Source of the DNA: Geosiphon pyriformis
Taxonomy: Eukaryota; Glomeromycota; Glomeromycetes; Archaeosporales; Geosiphonaceae
Length of the DNA stretch: 64,000 nt
Direction of reading: 5' to 3'
Assembly: GCA_016748015.1 (NCBI GenBank)
Contig: JAAOMT010000009.1
Location: 266,459-330,458, forward strand
Part shown: positions 36,507-47,366 of the stretch, one piece after another
Position numbering within the stretch: position 1 is the stretch's first letter
Layout: each line of letters opens with the position of its first letter
Position numbers and translations under genes: made by a program
The notes under the pieces: model-generated
The model's database searches: none
Seen by the model: only the letters and a program-made list of their open reading frames with translations
Told to the model about the DNA's origin: nothing

Positions 36507-38221
36507 TCATCTTAAATTACTCGGAAACCCATTTGTATCTTGTCGAAGTATCAAAATTTCTTTCCTTGAAACACTTCCCCTGTCAAGTTTGTTCTTATCT
36601 TCTTTTGTAGAAGAATTTAAAAGATTGGTTTCTCTTTTTCCTCGAAATTCGTTAAAAATATAATTTGCTGCGTTGCCAATTCCGCCACTGTTTACTCCTA
36701 CAAATGAATAGTTGAATATATGAAATTTGGACATCAATAAATTTACATAACAAAGATCTACCTATAGTTGTCAAGACCAAATTCCATGTGGCAATTTTCT
36801 GGGATCATAAAGAATAGTCAGGGGTTAAAAATAGAGAGAGGATTTTTTTGTCTGCTGGAAATTTAATTTAAAAAAACTTACATTTAACATGGCACAAAAT
36901 ACATAGATAATCAATGGAATCTGTAACAATATATTTTGAAAAAGTAAAAATTTTAAGTTTACGGTATTAAAATATAAATCTAAAAATGTAAAAGGCTTTG
37001 TAAAGACCTACCCACTGAAGTAAAAATACTAAAACATAACTTGCCACTTTTCTCGTAACTATATCCTCAGCAGTGATAATCAACATTGGATTCATACGGA
37101 CTATCTGAGATTTATTGGCTGCAAGCTTCCCTCGAATCTTAATAAAACAAAATAGCGTGATCATAATTGGAAAACCCGTGAAGCAAAAACAAATAATGTA
37201 TTGAGAAAGTGTGTCTAATTTTGATGAACACCTTTAAAATTATCAAGAGTGTTTTGAATTTAATAAATGGTGAAATGTTGGAGTCTAATATTTGAGTAAA
37301 AATCTAATTTTTACCAATATTTTGCAGATTCATATCCACCAATGTTGATTCTCGTTGTAACTGTCAAAGCCGTTAAAAAATTGATAATAAGAATGAGCTT
37401 AAAATCATATCGACCAAAATTGACCAATTTCCTTTTTACAACTTAGAAATAAAATTGAAAAATTAGCCCAAAGATTGTCTTTTGTTATTTTTTTGGTTCA
37501 AAAGAATGATAGATAATAAGTTTTACCCTCTGAATAGGTCGATATGGCAATGGTGGCATAAAGGTAATTATTATAACAATACGCGACATCTTGCATCGCA
37601 CCTATGATTATGCATCCCGGATCTGGAGGAAGTTGCTGCTTCGTAGCCGAATATACCTTTGAGAGTTTATTTTATCAAGTGAAAAAGTTTTATTTTCGCT
37701 CAAAAGCCTCATAATTAATCAAACAGAAAAAAAGAAAAAGAAAAACTACCAATGTGAAGAGACTAATTGTGCTGACAAATAAATCTGCTCATTTATGATG
37801 GTCAGAATCTCAATAATGTCATCATGTAAAAATCAAAGCTGACTGATAGCTTACCCGCAAGTGCTGTATAAAATGGAAGACGATATGACATTGGTAAACT
37901 GCGCCGCTTGTTGCTTATAAATTTTCTGATTGTTTCCTCTAATATATAAAAAACACCTATAAAGTTAAAGATTAATGTAAAAAAGGCTGCGTTGAATACA
38001 GCTAGTGATTGTGAATTTCGAAAGGAAGGTTTTTCAGGCTCGGCTGTGGTTGAATTTGAGTTTTTTTGAGTTGAATTGAGCTCAAGGTTTTCAATTGACG
38101 AGGAGAATGAGCCCTGAAAATTTAGGGTTATGAATATGAAAAAAGGTATTGAGATTATCGAAATTTTTTTCACTAATCGGGCAATCTTTGGGGTGAAATT
38201 GAATATTATTGGGTTTAACAT
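36507..38221 (-). CDS. seven-transmembrane receptor (GPCR-like)
   Basis: Eight exons read right to left: 38221-37855, 37784-37750, 37656-37527, 37441-37315, 37231-37012, 36920-36882, 36798-36762 and 36697-36507. All have GT-AG introns and consistent phases; the product is 381 residues. An N-terminal hydrophobic segment (ISIISIPFFIFITLNF) and an Asn/Ser-rich stretch precede the bundle. Helices include FFTLIFNFIGVFYIL, LPFYTALADLFVSTISLFTL, YNNYLYATIAISTY, LILIINFLTALTV, IICFCFTGFPIMITLFCFIK, VLVFLLQWIPLIIYVFCAML and WNLVLTTIGVNSGGIGNAAN. Cysteines in PDPGC and YWC could form the usual loop disulfide. The short tail is charged. The style resembles cAMP-receptor/Git3-type receptors of fungi and amoebae, coupling to G proteins; that subfamily and any ligand are inference. 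Confidence 0.82.
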
Positions 38222-39711
38222 TTTTGTTTTTTTTTGTTTTTTTCTTGGTAATTAGAGAATGGTTTATTGATCAGACTTTTTATCGATATTGTAATCCAAA
38301 AAGTTTTTAAAAAAACTCAAAGTCTAGTTCCATTTATACTATTTGATCGAAGGTACAAATTTGCTAAAAGTCATTTGTAAAATCTAGATTAAATTGCATA
38401 AAAAAATCTATCGCGATCGCCCCTTATATTTCTCGCATTAAAAATTCTGGTTTACCAATCTTTTTGCACCGGACTATATTATTATTGTTATACCAAAAAT
38501 AAATTTTTGACATTTAGATAAGATAAAAATACAACTGATTATTCCAGAACGGAAAAAGATAAGTTAATAGTGATCTATGAAATTTTCAATAAAACCAAAG
38601 GATTTGAAAAATTAATGCTAATAGTCATTTGGTTTTGGTGTCCAAATTGAAATGTGGGAAAACATTTTCCTCTCAAAGAAATTTTGTTTGCTGATCTTTT
38701 AGGTTTGTGTCAAGATGGGTACAAGAAAAGTGAATTCATGATAACGTAAATTAATTTTACACAATAAAAATTAGGTTTAACAAATGACAGTTTAAAATAA
38801 GCCTTTTTTTTTGTACTGACTTTCAATAATTCAATATTATTTTTTATATGTTAAATAAAAGATTTCAAATTTTTGGAAAATAATTATATTAAACTAGATT
38901 TTCAAAAATATAATAGTAAAAAATTATAATGAAAATTAAAATAAATTAATATTTTATGCTTTAATTAACAAATCTTAGGTAATTTAAAATATCCCAAATA
39001 AATTTATTTAATAAATCAATAACAAAAATAATATTTAAATAAAAAAATCTAAATTTAATAATATCATTTTTCTGAAATCATCAGATTTTCAGTGCAACAA
39101 ATCAAATATAAATAGTACTTTTTAATTCTTAATTATTTCCAGCTCATAATTGATTGGGGAAAAAGTCTCCATCCTTACAAGTAACTCCCAAATCCACTTT
39201 ATCACTGCCTCAGAAATTTCACTCACAGCTGTCCTTCTCCATATTGAAACGCATTTCAGGATAATGGGACTTCGATACGTTAATTTCTTTTTTAGATTGT
39301 CGCCAAAGCTGAAGCCACTTTGAGTCTCCCGTAAAAACATTGATATTTATTAATAAAAAAAATAAAAAAAAGTGGAAATCAGACAAAATATACTAATTGC
39401 TGCTGTAAGTGAGGATACTTTTCGTCACCATATTAGTAAACACATTGGAGAAGTAACCCTCCGATTTTGAGCTTGGAAGACGCTCCAAATTGCGCAATCC
39501 TTAAAATAGACATTTCATTCTTGGCACGAATAAAAAATGCATACAAACAAGGAGAAAATAATAAAAATTCATTGAATTTCCACTAACCTCTGAATCTCAT
39601 CGATTTTGATGCACAATATATAAGGATTTCACTTTCGACAGCTGTATCCTAACCGAAGAACCATATATCTCGATAATATATCTGCGTGGTGTGAGGCTTC
39701 AACAACCTGTA
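38222..39711. other. spacer with short AT-rich island
   Basis: 38760-39070 is nearly all A and T, like the island at the left end of the window. To its right the frame at 39122-39340 (-) and short open pieces near 39400-39500 look partly coding, but I could not join them into a gene with matching phases. Confidence 0.45.
38332..38338 (-). promoter_or_regulatory. TATA-like element
   Basis: TATAAAT on the reverse strand about 110 bp upstream of the seven-helix receptor start. Confidence 0.4.
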
Positions 39712-39963
39712 TTAATAAAGAACTTCATGAACTAAAGCAAGAAACAATTCTATCCATGAATTCAAACAGCTGAGACCCCTCAGTGGTATGGAAATCCTCG
39801 AGTTTGAAATATTTATTATCTGCTTCCATTCCTCTTCTGTGAATAGTTTCTTAAACTCGATGTATTCCTGAAAAATATCAGATTTGAAATAAGATGATCC
39901 CAGGGTCTTTCTGATAATCTCTTCCCCAAGCATTAGTATAAGTGTCGGTACAGTGTATGCCAT
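39712..39963 (-). CDS. possible gene, unresolved
   Basis: An 83-codon frame from a good ATG (MAYTVPTLILMLGEEIIRKT) with a mixed, protein-like composition (EYIEFKKLFTEEEWKQIINI). It may be the first exon of a gene running left towards 39122, but the splice options I tried break the frame. No domain is recognised. It could be a decayed gene. Confidence 0.25.
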   Translation of the reverse strand: MAYTVPTLILMLGEEIIRKTLGSSYFKSDIFQEYIEFKKLFTEEEWKQIINISNSRISIPLRGLSCLNSWIELFLALVHEVLY

Positions 39964-40093
39964 AAAAGATTTAAATCTTTTTGTTCTTGGCTATAACGTC
40001 ACAAATTACGTAACCAAACCTATTATGTAACGCGACCGTTGCCATACACAGACATAAAAGGTTCTCTTGTCAGCCAAGCGAAAGGGTTTATTC

Positions 40094-40094
<1 letters not shown>

Positions 40095-40129
<35 letters not shown>
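40095..40129. repeat. (AAT)n microsatellite
   Basis: About eleven AAT units in the leader region of the Sel1 gene; they create a spurious poly-Asn frame. Confidence 0.9.
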
Positions 40130-40130
<1 letters not shown>

Positions 40131-40247
40131 GGGTCACGTCCCATATTGAATTTTCATCCCTTGTATCACAAAGCAATCATAGGAGTATGCTCTGCGCCAG
40201 TAACATTCATTCAAATACATCGATTACTCAGGCCAAACTAGGCAGCA

Positions 40248-41465
40248 ATGTTTTTCCTCACAGAGATCCGGACATTCATTCATTTTCTCTGTTTTAAAGC
40301 GTTTGAAGTTTCAAGAAAATGGAAATTCTATATAACGAGGTTATATCACTTACGATATTTAGATGTCATATTAACTGTCGGTTGGTCTCCAGTCGACCAA
40401 GTATTGGCAATTTGGAACGAAGAATGTGATTTATATGAAGAAGACATCGTTATTGTCAAACGAATATATGATTTTTTACGAAAAAAGGAATACAATGCCA
40501 AAATACTTTTTCAAAAAGTTTTTGAACAACGAGACAACTTGAAATATGCAACACTTCTCGCCTTTTTATACCACTATGGTATCGGCGTAAATATCGATCC
40601 TGAAAGAGCCTTTGAATGGTACAAGATTGCTTCCGAAGTCAAAAAAGATGCCGTGGCTCAAACACAATTGGGTTGGTGTCATTCAAAGGGATTCGGGACG
40701 CCAGTCGATAAAGAAATGGCATTTTACTGGTACAAGAAATCAACTGAGGGTGGATATGCAGTTGCAGCCTGCAATTTGGGAAATTATCTCAATGAGAGGA
40801 TTGGAGAAAAACTTAACAAACAAAAAGCCGTGATTAATTATGAAATCAGTGCGAAAATGGGATACATTTATGCGCAATTGTGTTTAGGAAATTGCTACTA
40901 TTACGGTTTGGGGACAACGAAAAACGTTGAATTGGCATTAATGTGGTATCGCATTGCCGCCCACGCCGGATACGATGAAGCAATGATTCAATTAGGAGAA
41001 GTATTTGTAGAAGATGGAAGATCTGAAACTGAAAAGAAAATTGGATTTCAATGGTTTAAAAAAGCTGCCGATTCTGGAAGCTCAAAAGCCATGCTTTGTA
41101 TCGGACATTGCTATTACAATGGGAAAGGTGTTGAAAAAAATCTTGAGACTTCTTTCAATTGGTACTTGAAATGTGCAAAGAGAGGGAATTTTGTGGCAAG
41201 TCATTGGATCGCCTTATTTTATTTGGAAGGTTCGGGAACGAAGCGGAATTTTGTTAAATCCTTTTATTGGTGGAAGAAGGCGGCACAACGCCCCGACTCT
41301 CCAAATTCGGTTCTATATGAATTAACAGTTTGTTATCTATTTCCAAGAGGAACCAACAAGGATTTACACAAAGCAATTGAATTGCAAAGGAAAGTTCATC
41401 AAAATTCAAAAAGGGATACTTTCAACGGTACGCTGAAACGAATTTTTGACATCACTTCACATTAA
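40248..41465 (+). CDS. Sel1-repeat protein (paralogue A)
   Basis: A single exon of 405 residues. After an N-terminal segment (conserved part WSPVDQVLAIWNEECDLYEED) come eight Sel1 repeats, for example YHYGIGVNIDPERAFEWYKI, GFGTPVDKEMAFYWYKKS, GLGTTKNVELALMWYRIAAH and GKGVEKNLETSFNWYLKCAK. It aligns over its whole length, repeat by repeat, with the protein at 43422-44642, which lies opposite and converges on it. Sel1 solenoids are protein-interaction scaffolds; those of Glomeromycotina often accompany TKL kinases. The first 30 residues have no obvious counterpart, so the start could be at a later Met. Confidence 0.88.
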   Translation: MFFLTEIRTFIHFLCFKAFEVSRKWKFYITRLYHLRYLDVILTVGWSPVDQVLAIWNEECDLYEEDIVIVKRIYDFLRKKEYNAKILFQKVFEQRDNLKYATLLAFLYHYGIGVNIDPERAFEWYKIASEVKKDAVAQTQLGWCHSKGFGTPVDKEMAFYWYKKSTEGGYAVAACNLGNYLNERIGEKLNKQKAVINYEISAKMGYIYAQLCLGNCYYYGLGTTKNVELALMWYRIAAHAGYDEAMIQLGEVFVEDGRSETEKKIGFQWFKKAADSGSSKAMLCIGHCYYNGKGVEKNLETSFNWYLKCAKRGNFVASHWIALFYLEGSGTKRNFVKSFYWWKKAAQRPDSPNSVLYELTVCYLFPRGTNKDLHKAIELQRKVHQNSKRDTFNGTLKRIFDITSH

Positions 41466-42165
41466 ATTTTAAAAGTTCGAATTTCTCGAGCTGGCGGATT
41501 GAAGTTTTCGTATTGAGTAATTTATTTTGATATTGATGAGTCAAAAAGATAATACCAACACACACAACGAATCGGGATTACCTTATTGCCAATCGACAGC
41601 TTAGATATCTTTTTAAACTCTGTAGAGCCTTTAATTTTTAGTCGAAAGCCTAACTCTAAAAATTGCTTATTGTTTATATTGAAATAAATTTGACCCTCTG
41701 ATATTTTCAAAATATCCATTTAAGCTTTGAAACTTTCTCAAATATCACCAATCCCCAATCGTTATCATTGGCCATGTGAATTTGAAATTTATTATTCACC
41801 TTTTATCAAATTTCTTGTTTTCCATTTTAGTTCATACCAATTTTTCTTTCGATTCTTTTTCTTGGTGTAACTTCCGATGCTTAGTGGAACACCAGGTTAC
41901 AGCCGTTGTGATTTAAGCAAGACATCATTGTACCGCGATGCACATAGGAGTTAATAATGAGAATGGACATGTATCAAGGAAAGAGTTATGGAAGCTTGGT
42001 TTGTGGCGAATGGTATATATAAGAGTGATAATGTCTAATTTTTTTCTAAAAGAATTCAAGGCTACTTAGCTAGACAAATTTCATAAACTAAATAGAATTA
42101 TTTTTAAAAATATCATACAGAACCTCTAGATTTTCAGTCATTTGTATTCATCAAAAGTTTATAGC
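41466..42165. other. spacer
   Basis: Short AT-rich spacer between a Sel1 gene and the NAD(P)-binding gene. The reverse frame at 41522-41719 is not supported. Confidence 0.6.
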
Positions 42166-43005
42166 ATGTCTGAACCAATAACAATTGCGGGTAAGACTAT
42201 AAATTTGAACCGAATTTTAAGATGTTTGTAATTGCAATAACGAACGCTTCAAATACTTAAGTATTCGGTGGCAGCTCGGGAGTTGGCCGAAAATTTGTAA
42301 AACAAGTTTTGGAGAGAGGCTATAAAGTCAGGGCTCTCGTGCGGACAGGTTCGAAATCAAAAGCTTTACCACACCACGAAAACCTTGAAATAGTGTACGG
42401 GAACGCATTTGACTGGCTACATGTTTTGGCTACCATTCGACCAGCCAGTATAATTTTTCAATCGATTGGTCCGGCCTCATTATCTGACATGGGTGAATAT
42501 CCAACCTCGAAAGCGCAACGAACGATAAATGCTGCTGTGACCGAATTGCCCAAAGGGCAGATAAAAAAAATGATTTTAATTTCAGTGGTTGGAATTGGAA
42601 ATAGTTGTGAAAATGCACCGGCATTGGTAAAATTTGGTGGAGATTGGGTTGTGCCCAAACTGATGGATGATAAAAGAGCTGCCGAAAATATTTTGAAAGA
42701 GTTTTGTGGGGATTCGGGGATCTACTGGACTGTAAGGAAAAATAAATTTTGATTTAAACGTGAAAATATTCTTTTTTAAGATAAATTATAAAATCGTAAT
42801 ATCTTAACTTTTCTCTATCTAGACAATACGTCCTGCTATGATGAATAACTTAAAAATAACTAAAAAGTATCATGTCTCTGAAGATACAAAAATAACCTTG
42901 TTTAATGCTTGCGTCAGTCGAGCTGATGTCGCCCATTTTACATTGGAAGAGGTTATTGAGAAAAATCTATGGCTCAACAAAGCCATTACATTCACACGTT
43001 GCTGA
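42166..43005 (+). CDS. NAD(P)-binding (atypical SDR / NmrA-like) protein
   Basis: Exons 42166-42190, 42262-42731 and 42823-43005 give 225 residues with matched phases. The first exon is only 25 bp (MSEPITIA) and the splice restores the Rossmann motif IAVFGGSSGVGRKFVKQVLE (G-x-x-G-x-x-G type) near residues 7-26. It is followed by GYKVRALVRTGSK, IIFQSIGP and MILISVVGIGN. These are typical of atypical short-chain dehydrogenases/NAD(P)H-binding proteins, which may be reductases or redox sensors. I see no YxxxK catalytic pair, so enzymatic activity is uncertain. It lies between two inverted Sel1 paralogues. Confidence 0.85.
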
Positions 43006-43421
43006 AAGGGACTTACCTTTCAAAAAACCAATCTCTTAATCATATTCAAATTTCAAACGGAATTTTCGTGTTGTAAATCTTAAAACTTGAAAATATTTAT
43101 TTGTGATAGATACACGAAGTTTAGATGATAATATATTTTTTCTCAACCATGCATTCCAGAATTACGTATTTATGGTAATAGTAAAATTTTCATTTTCAAA
43201 AAATCAGAATGGTATTTGTAAATTTTGACGCTGAATGAGATTTATTTTTCAGCATAAAATTCTAGGATTTTTGTACCTTAAATTCCCCAACTTTTGGAAC
43301 CCTTTTTATCAAATACTCGAAAACACTCAAAGCAATCAGTAGGCCAGATAGATTATTTCAGTTTTGATTGACTACTTAAATAACGATAAATAACGCAAAC
43401 TGTTCTCATTATTCGAATTCT
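43006..43421. other. spacer between convergent genes
   Basis: Non-coding; must hold the 3' ends of the NAD(P)-binding gene and of Sel1 paralogue B. Confidence 0.6.
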
Positions 43422-44642
43422 TCAGTCGATATCTAACCGATTTTTGAGTATTTCTTGAATATCATCAAGACAATTCTCATTTCCATTCTCATATGCTTTC
43501 CTATGCCAATATAAAGCCAAATGTAAATCTTTGTTGACTCCTCGAGGTAAATGGTAGCATAATCCAACACTATGTTGCACTGAGGACTGTGGCAGAGAAC
43601 ATTTTGCCGCCTTTTGCCACCAATAGAAAGATTTTTTTAAATCTTTCTTGATTCCAATTCCCTCTAAATATAATAATCCCATCCAATTTTTTGCCACCGG
43701 ATTTCCACCGTTGGCAGACTTTAAAAACCATTTGAAAGCCGATTTGTAATCTTTCAAGACACCATTTCCGTGATAATAGCAATAACCAACACATAATTGT
43801 CCTTCAGAGCTCCCTTTTTCTGCAGCTTGATGGAACCACTCGAATCCTTCTGGTTTATCTTTCTCTTCACCAGTGTTATACATGTAGTAATCACCAAGTT
43901 GTATCATTGCTTGCACATTTCCCCCATAAGCCGATATTCGATACCATGCCAATGCTTTATCCACATTCTTTGACGTGCTTATACCCTGTAATAAGTAATT
44001 ACCCAGATAAACCTGGGCATTTGTGTACCCAAGTTTTGCAGATTTCTCATACGCAAGGAAAGCTTTTTCTTGATCCACCTCGGTTCCAATTCCATCATTA
44101 TAACAGTGTCCAGCATTCACCAATCCAATAGCATACCCTCCTTCTGCCGATTTGGCATACCAATAAAATGCTAGCTCTTTACTTTGAGGTGTTCCAAAGC
44201 CTTTATCATAGCACCAGGCCAGTTGCGTTTGAGCGACAGCATCGTTCCCTATCTTTGCTGATACCTCATACCATTGGAACGCTTTTTCTCGATGAATTCT
44301 TACACCAATACCGTATTGATAGATAAATCCAAGCAATGAAGCGTATTCTAGATGATCCTGTTTCTGAAGAGCTTGCTCAAATATCGAGGAAGTATCTATT
44401 TGATTTTTTCGTAGCCAGTTATCAATTCTGATTAGAATGTCATCGTCATCTTCGAATAGATCACATCCAGTATTCCAGATTGCGAGAATCTGGTCTATTT
44501 TTGAGGGTTGTAGCAACAAATAAATATTTAAAGATTTTAATTTCAATGAATTTATCATTGTTTGTTGATGCTTTCTGATAAGTTCTGTCAGTGTGCAGAG
44601 AAAGGTTGAGGATTTGTTTTTAGCCTGGAATAAGAGTTGCAT
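43422..44642 (-). CDS. Sel1-repeat protein (paralogue B)
   Basis: A single exon of 406 residues, with eight Sel1 repeats such as YQYGIGVRIHREKAFQWYEV, GFGTPQSKELAFYWYAKSAE, GIGTEVDQEKAFLAYEKSAK and GNGVLKDYKSAFKWFLKSAN. It matches paralogue A (40248-41465) along its length, including PSKIDQILAIWNTGCDLFED against SPVDQVLAIWNEECDLYEED, but many positions differ, so the duplication is not recent. The two genes are in inverted orientation with the NAD(P)-binding gene between them. The N-terminal 40 residues are Lys/Leu-rich and not shared. Confidence 0.88.
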   Translation of the reverse strand: MQLLFQAKNKSSTFLCTLTELIRKHQQTMINSLKLKSLNIYLLLQPSKIDQILAIWNTGCDLFEDDDDILIRIDNWLRKNQIDTSSIFEQALQKQDHLEYASLLGFIYQYGIGVRIHREKAFQWYEVSAKIGNDAVAQTQLAWCYDKGFGTPQSKELAFYWYAKSAEGGYAIGLVNAGHCYNDGIGTEVDQEKAFLAYEKSAKLGYTNAQVYLGNYLLQGISTSKNVDKALAWYRISAYGGNVQAMIQLGDYYMYNTGEEKDKPEGFEWFHQAAEKGSSEGQLCVGYCYYHGNGVLKDYKSAFKWFLKSANGGNPVAKNWMGLLYLEGIGIKKDLKKSFYWWQKAAKCSLPQSSVQHSVGLCYHLPRGVNKDLHLALYWHRKAYENGNENCLDDIQEILKNRLDID

Positions 44643-47366
44643 GATGGAAATTTGGCAAGTGGTAGAGACAAATGCAGATTGTGGTCTATTACATGTAATT
44701 CTGGAAATGTAATATACGTCATCGATTAATCTAAGTGGGGAATGATAATCTAATAGGATCAGCTGACAGATTTTTAAATAAGATTTCTTTGAAAACTCAA
44801 AATTTCAAATGAGTAGATAGAATTAAGTTGAAAAATCTAATTATCAGATTCGCACTTCAAAATTATGGAAGAAATTAATGCAGCAGACATTGCTCAGATT
44901 CATTTATAAAATAAAACAATTACGATGATGAAAATGACTCATACTAACACTATAAAGAATATTCATTTCCTTTTAATCTCATGGACAATAATTGACAGAA
45001 TAAATTAAAAACATTTTATCCATAATTTTACTCAACAAGAATGAGGGTAGGTTTATTGAACTACGAAGACATGAATTAATCGAACTTATAGTGGTTACGA
45101 GATATTTTCTAGTATTGGTGATCAAACCATTTATTTATACATTTATTTTTTTTAATTCCGATTACATATTAATATTTAGTGAGAGTCTTGTATGCCTACT
45201 GTCCACAATGATCTGAGAATAAAATTTTTAATGAATTTTGAAATTATTTCAATTGACTTTGTTACACCTTTGAATGAAAACTTTAATCTTTCAATATGAC
45301 AACCCAACAGTGGTCAAATATCATAATTTAATAATTTCTGTAACCTATTTCGCTAAATATATCATTATATTGAATCTGTCACATCTATTATCATTATCAT
45401 TTTATTTATGTTCAGACTGGAAAGTTTATTGATTTTTGTTATTATAATTAGTTTTAAAGACGATAAATATCAACGCAAATTATTGAAAGTTAATCCAACC
45501 TAGAAATTAAGGTTTTAAAAGGTTCACTGACGCAGGTTATCTACTATTCACCATCATATTACTTTGAGAAAATTTTCTCGCTCCACTAGATAACATGTTT
45601 TAATTGCTTCAAAGATAAAATAGATATCTAACAAAGAAATTTGGTCATTACCAAATACTTGTACAAGATATTGAAGAAAAATGTGTTTCACTTCTATATC
45701 TACAATCCTAAAGGTTCCATAGTAAGATTTTATACATATGTGACACACCAATTGTCTTGATCTACTTCTGGCAGATTTCGCGAGTTCATGGATGCTTTGT
45801 GCCCCAAACTAAAAAAATACCGTGTTACCATTTGTGTAATTACATGTACTTGCAAATGGTTTCACATGGTACCATGAAAAGAAATTCACGGAGAGCATTG
45901 TGCTGAAGAAAACCTGTATTTGGTAATTTCTCTTGTGAAAAAGGTAGGAGAAATCTCAATGTTGAAATGGATGGGATCTTATAAAATATTTTCGGATTGT
46001 TCACGCTAGAAGGGTAATATGTATATATGATTAGGTTAAATTTATATTAGTGCATTAAGTCTAACAAAGCATTGGTTTAAAATAAATCAATGTCTAACAA
46101 GATTTAATGAATAATTCTCAACCATATATACATTATAAACAGAGATTTTCTAATTGCAGAAAAGTGTGAGAGAGATAGTCTTATTAATACAAAATTAATT
46201 AAGTTTAGAAACTCAATTTTGCGTAAAAAATACAAGAGGATGGTTATTTTAACTTACACATCAAATAATAATCCAAGTAATGATTAGGTTAATTTCAAAG
46301 ATATCAATAGATATGAAAAAAGTAAATCCCAAAAAACTTTCAAATTTTTTTGCATTCCTCAATTTTTTATAATGAAATTTACTATTGCGGTTTAAAAAAT
46401 GGTTTTATTTAAAAGTCTATAACTAAATCTTTTGTCGCTGGCAATATTAATCCAATTATTCAAAGGAATTTTTTTTTTGAGCAGGGAATAAGATTTTCAT
46501 TACAAGAAAGCTTTCTAGTCAGTCTAAATGCTCAGATTTATTTAATTGATCAGCAGCCTATTTATTTACCCTTTTCATCTAGAGAATAGGCATTTTTTTA
46601 AAGTTGTTTTCACACGAGAATAAATATTTCAGATAAGAAATTTTATGATCCATACTAAAAATCACATTTTACTAATTTGATCGAAAAGAAAAATTTTTAT
46701 CTTCCCGCACAATTTTTAATTCAAGACATGATTTTTTTTATCACATGAAATCGTGAAAGAGAAAAGTAAAAAAGTATTCTGATCATTTTCAAATTCAATT
46801 GAGGGCTCTCATAACCATGTGGACTACAAAACCATTGTTTCATGTCAAATTCATACGATTTTTTCCGTATTAGAAAACAAACATACGGGAAAAAAAGGTC
46901 TTTGATTGATAATGTATATCGCTCTTGCTTAATTGTGTTTAAACCTATTCCATTTCATTAATTGCATTGGCGATCGCGTGCAATTACTCAATAAAGTATC
47001 AAACACCCGATCACTACTTTTCGGAAGTTTATTTTTGGTCTTTGGACATTCGATGATTCAAATGAAAATTATATTAACGATCCAAAGATGTTTATAAATA
47101 AAATTTTAAAAATCCGTAAAGAAATTTTTATATAATTACCAGATTCAAAAAAGAATTCATAATAAGGAATTATAGTTTGCGTTTGATTTCAGTTGCTTTC
47201 TAATGAATTTATGAATAATAGGAAATTGATCTGTCAATGAATTTAAACATTTGACACAGCGTCCGATTGTGACTCTTACTCATTTTTTTTATACTTTTCT
47301 CACACTGATACTGACTCTGTCACCACTGTCTCAACAACACAAAAACCATTATGGTACACACATAAA
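44643..47366. other. long spacer
   Basis: Mostly AT-rich. The reverse frame at 45554-45808 (85 codons, with QLVCHICIKSYYGTF) looks protein-like, but I could not link it to another exon or a start. No RNA gene or repeat recognised. Confidence 0.5.

Noticed and set aside
39122-39963. Single gene joining the frames at 39712-39963 and 39122-39340
   Set aside because: All donor/acceptor pairs tried gave stops or mismatched phases; only the first frame is listed, with low confidence.
40067-40297. Frame with poly-Asn
   Set aside because: Comes from the AAT microsatellite and overlaps the Sel1 gene start out of frame.
45554-46010. Possible two-exon gene on the minus strand
   Set aside because: The only GT donor leaves phase 2 while the next exon needs phase 0, so the pieces do not join; only an isolated 85-codon frame remains.
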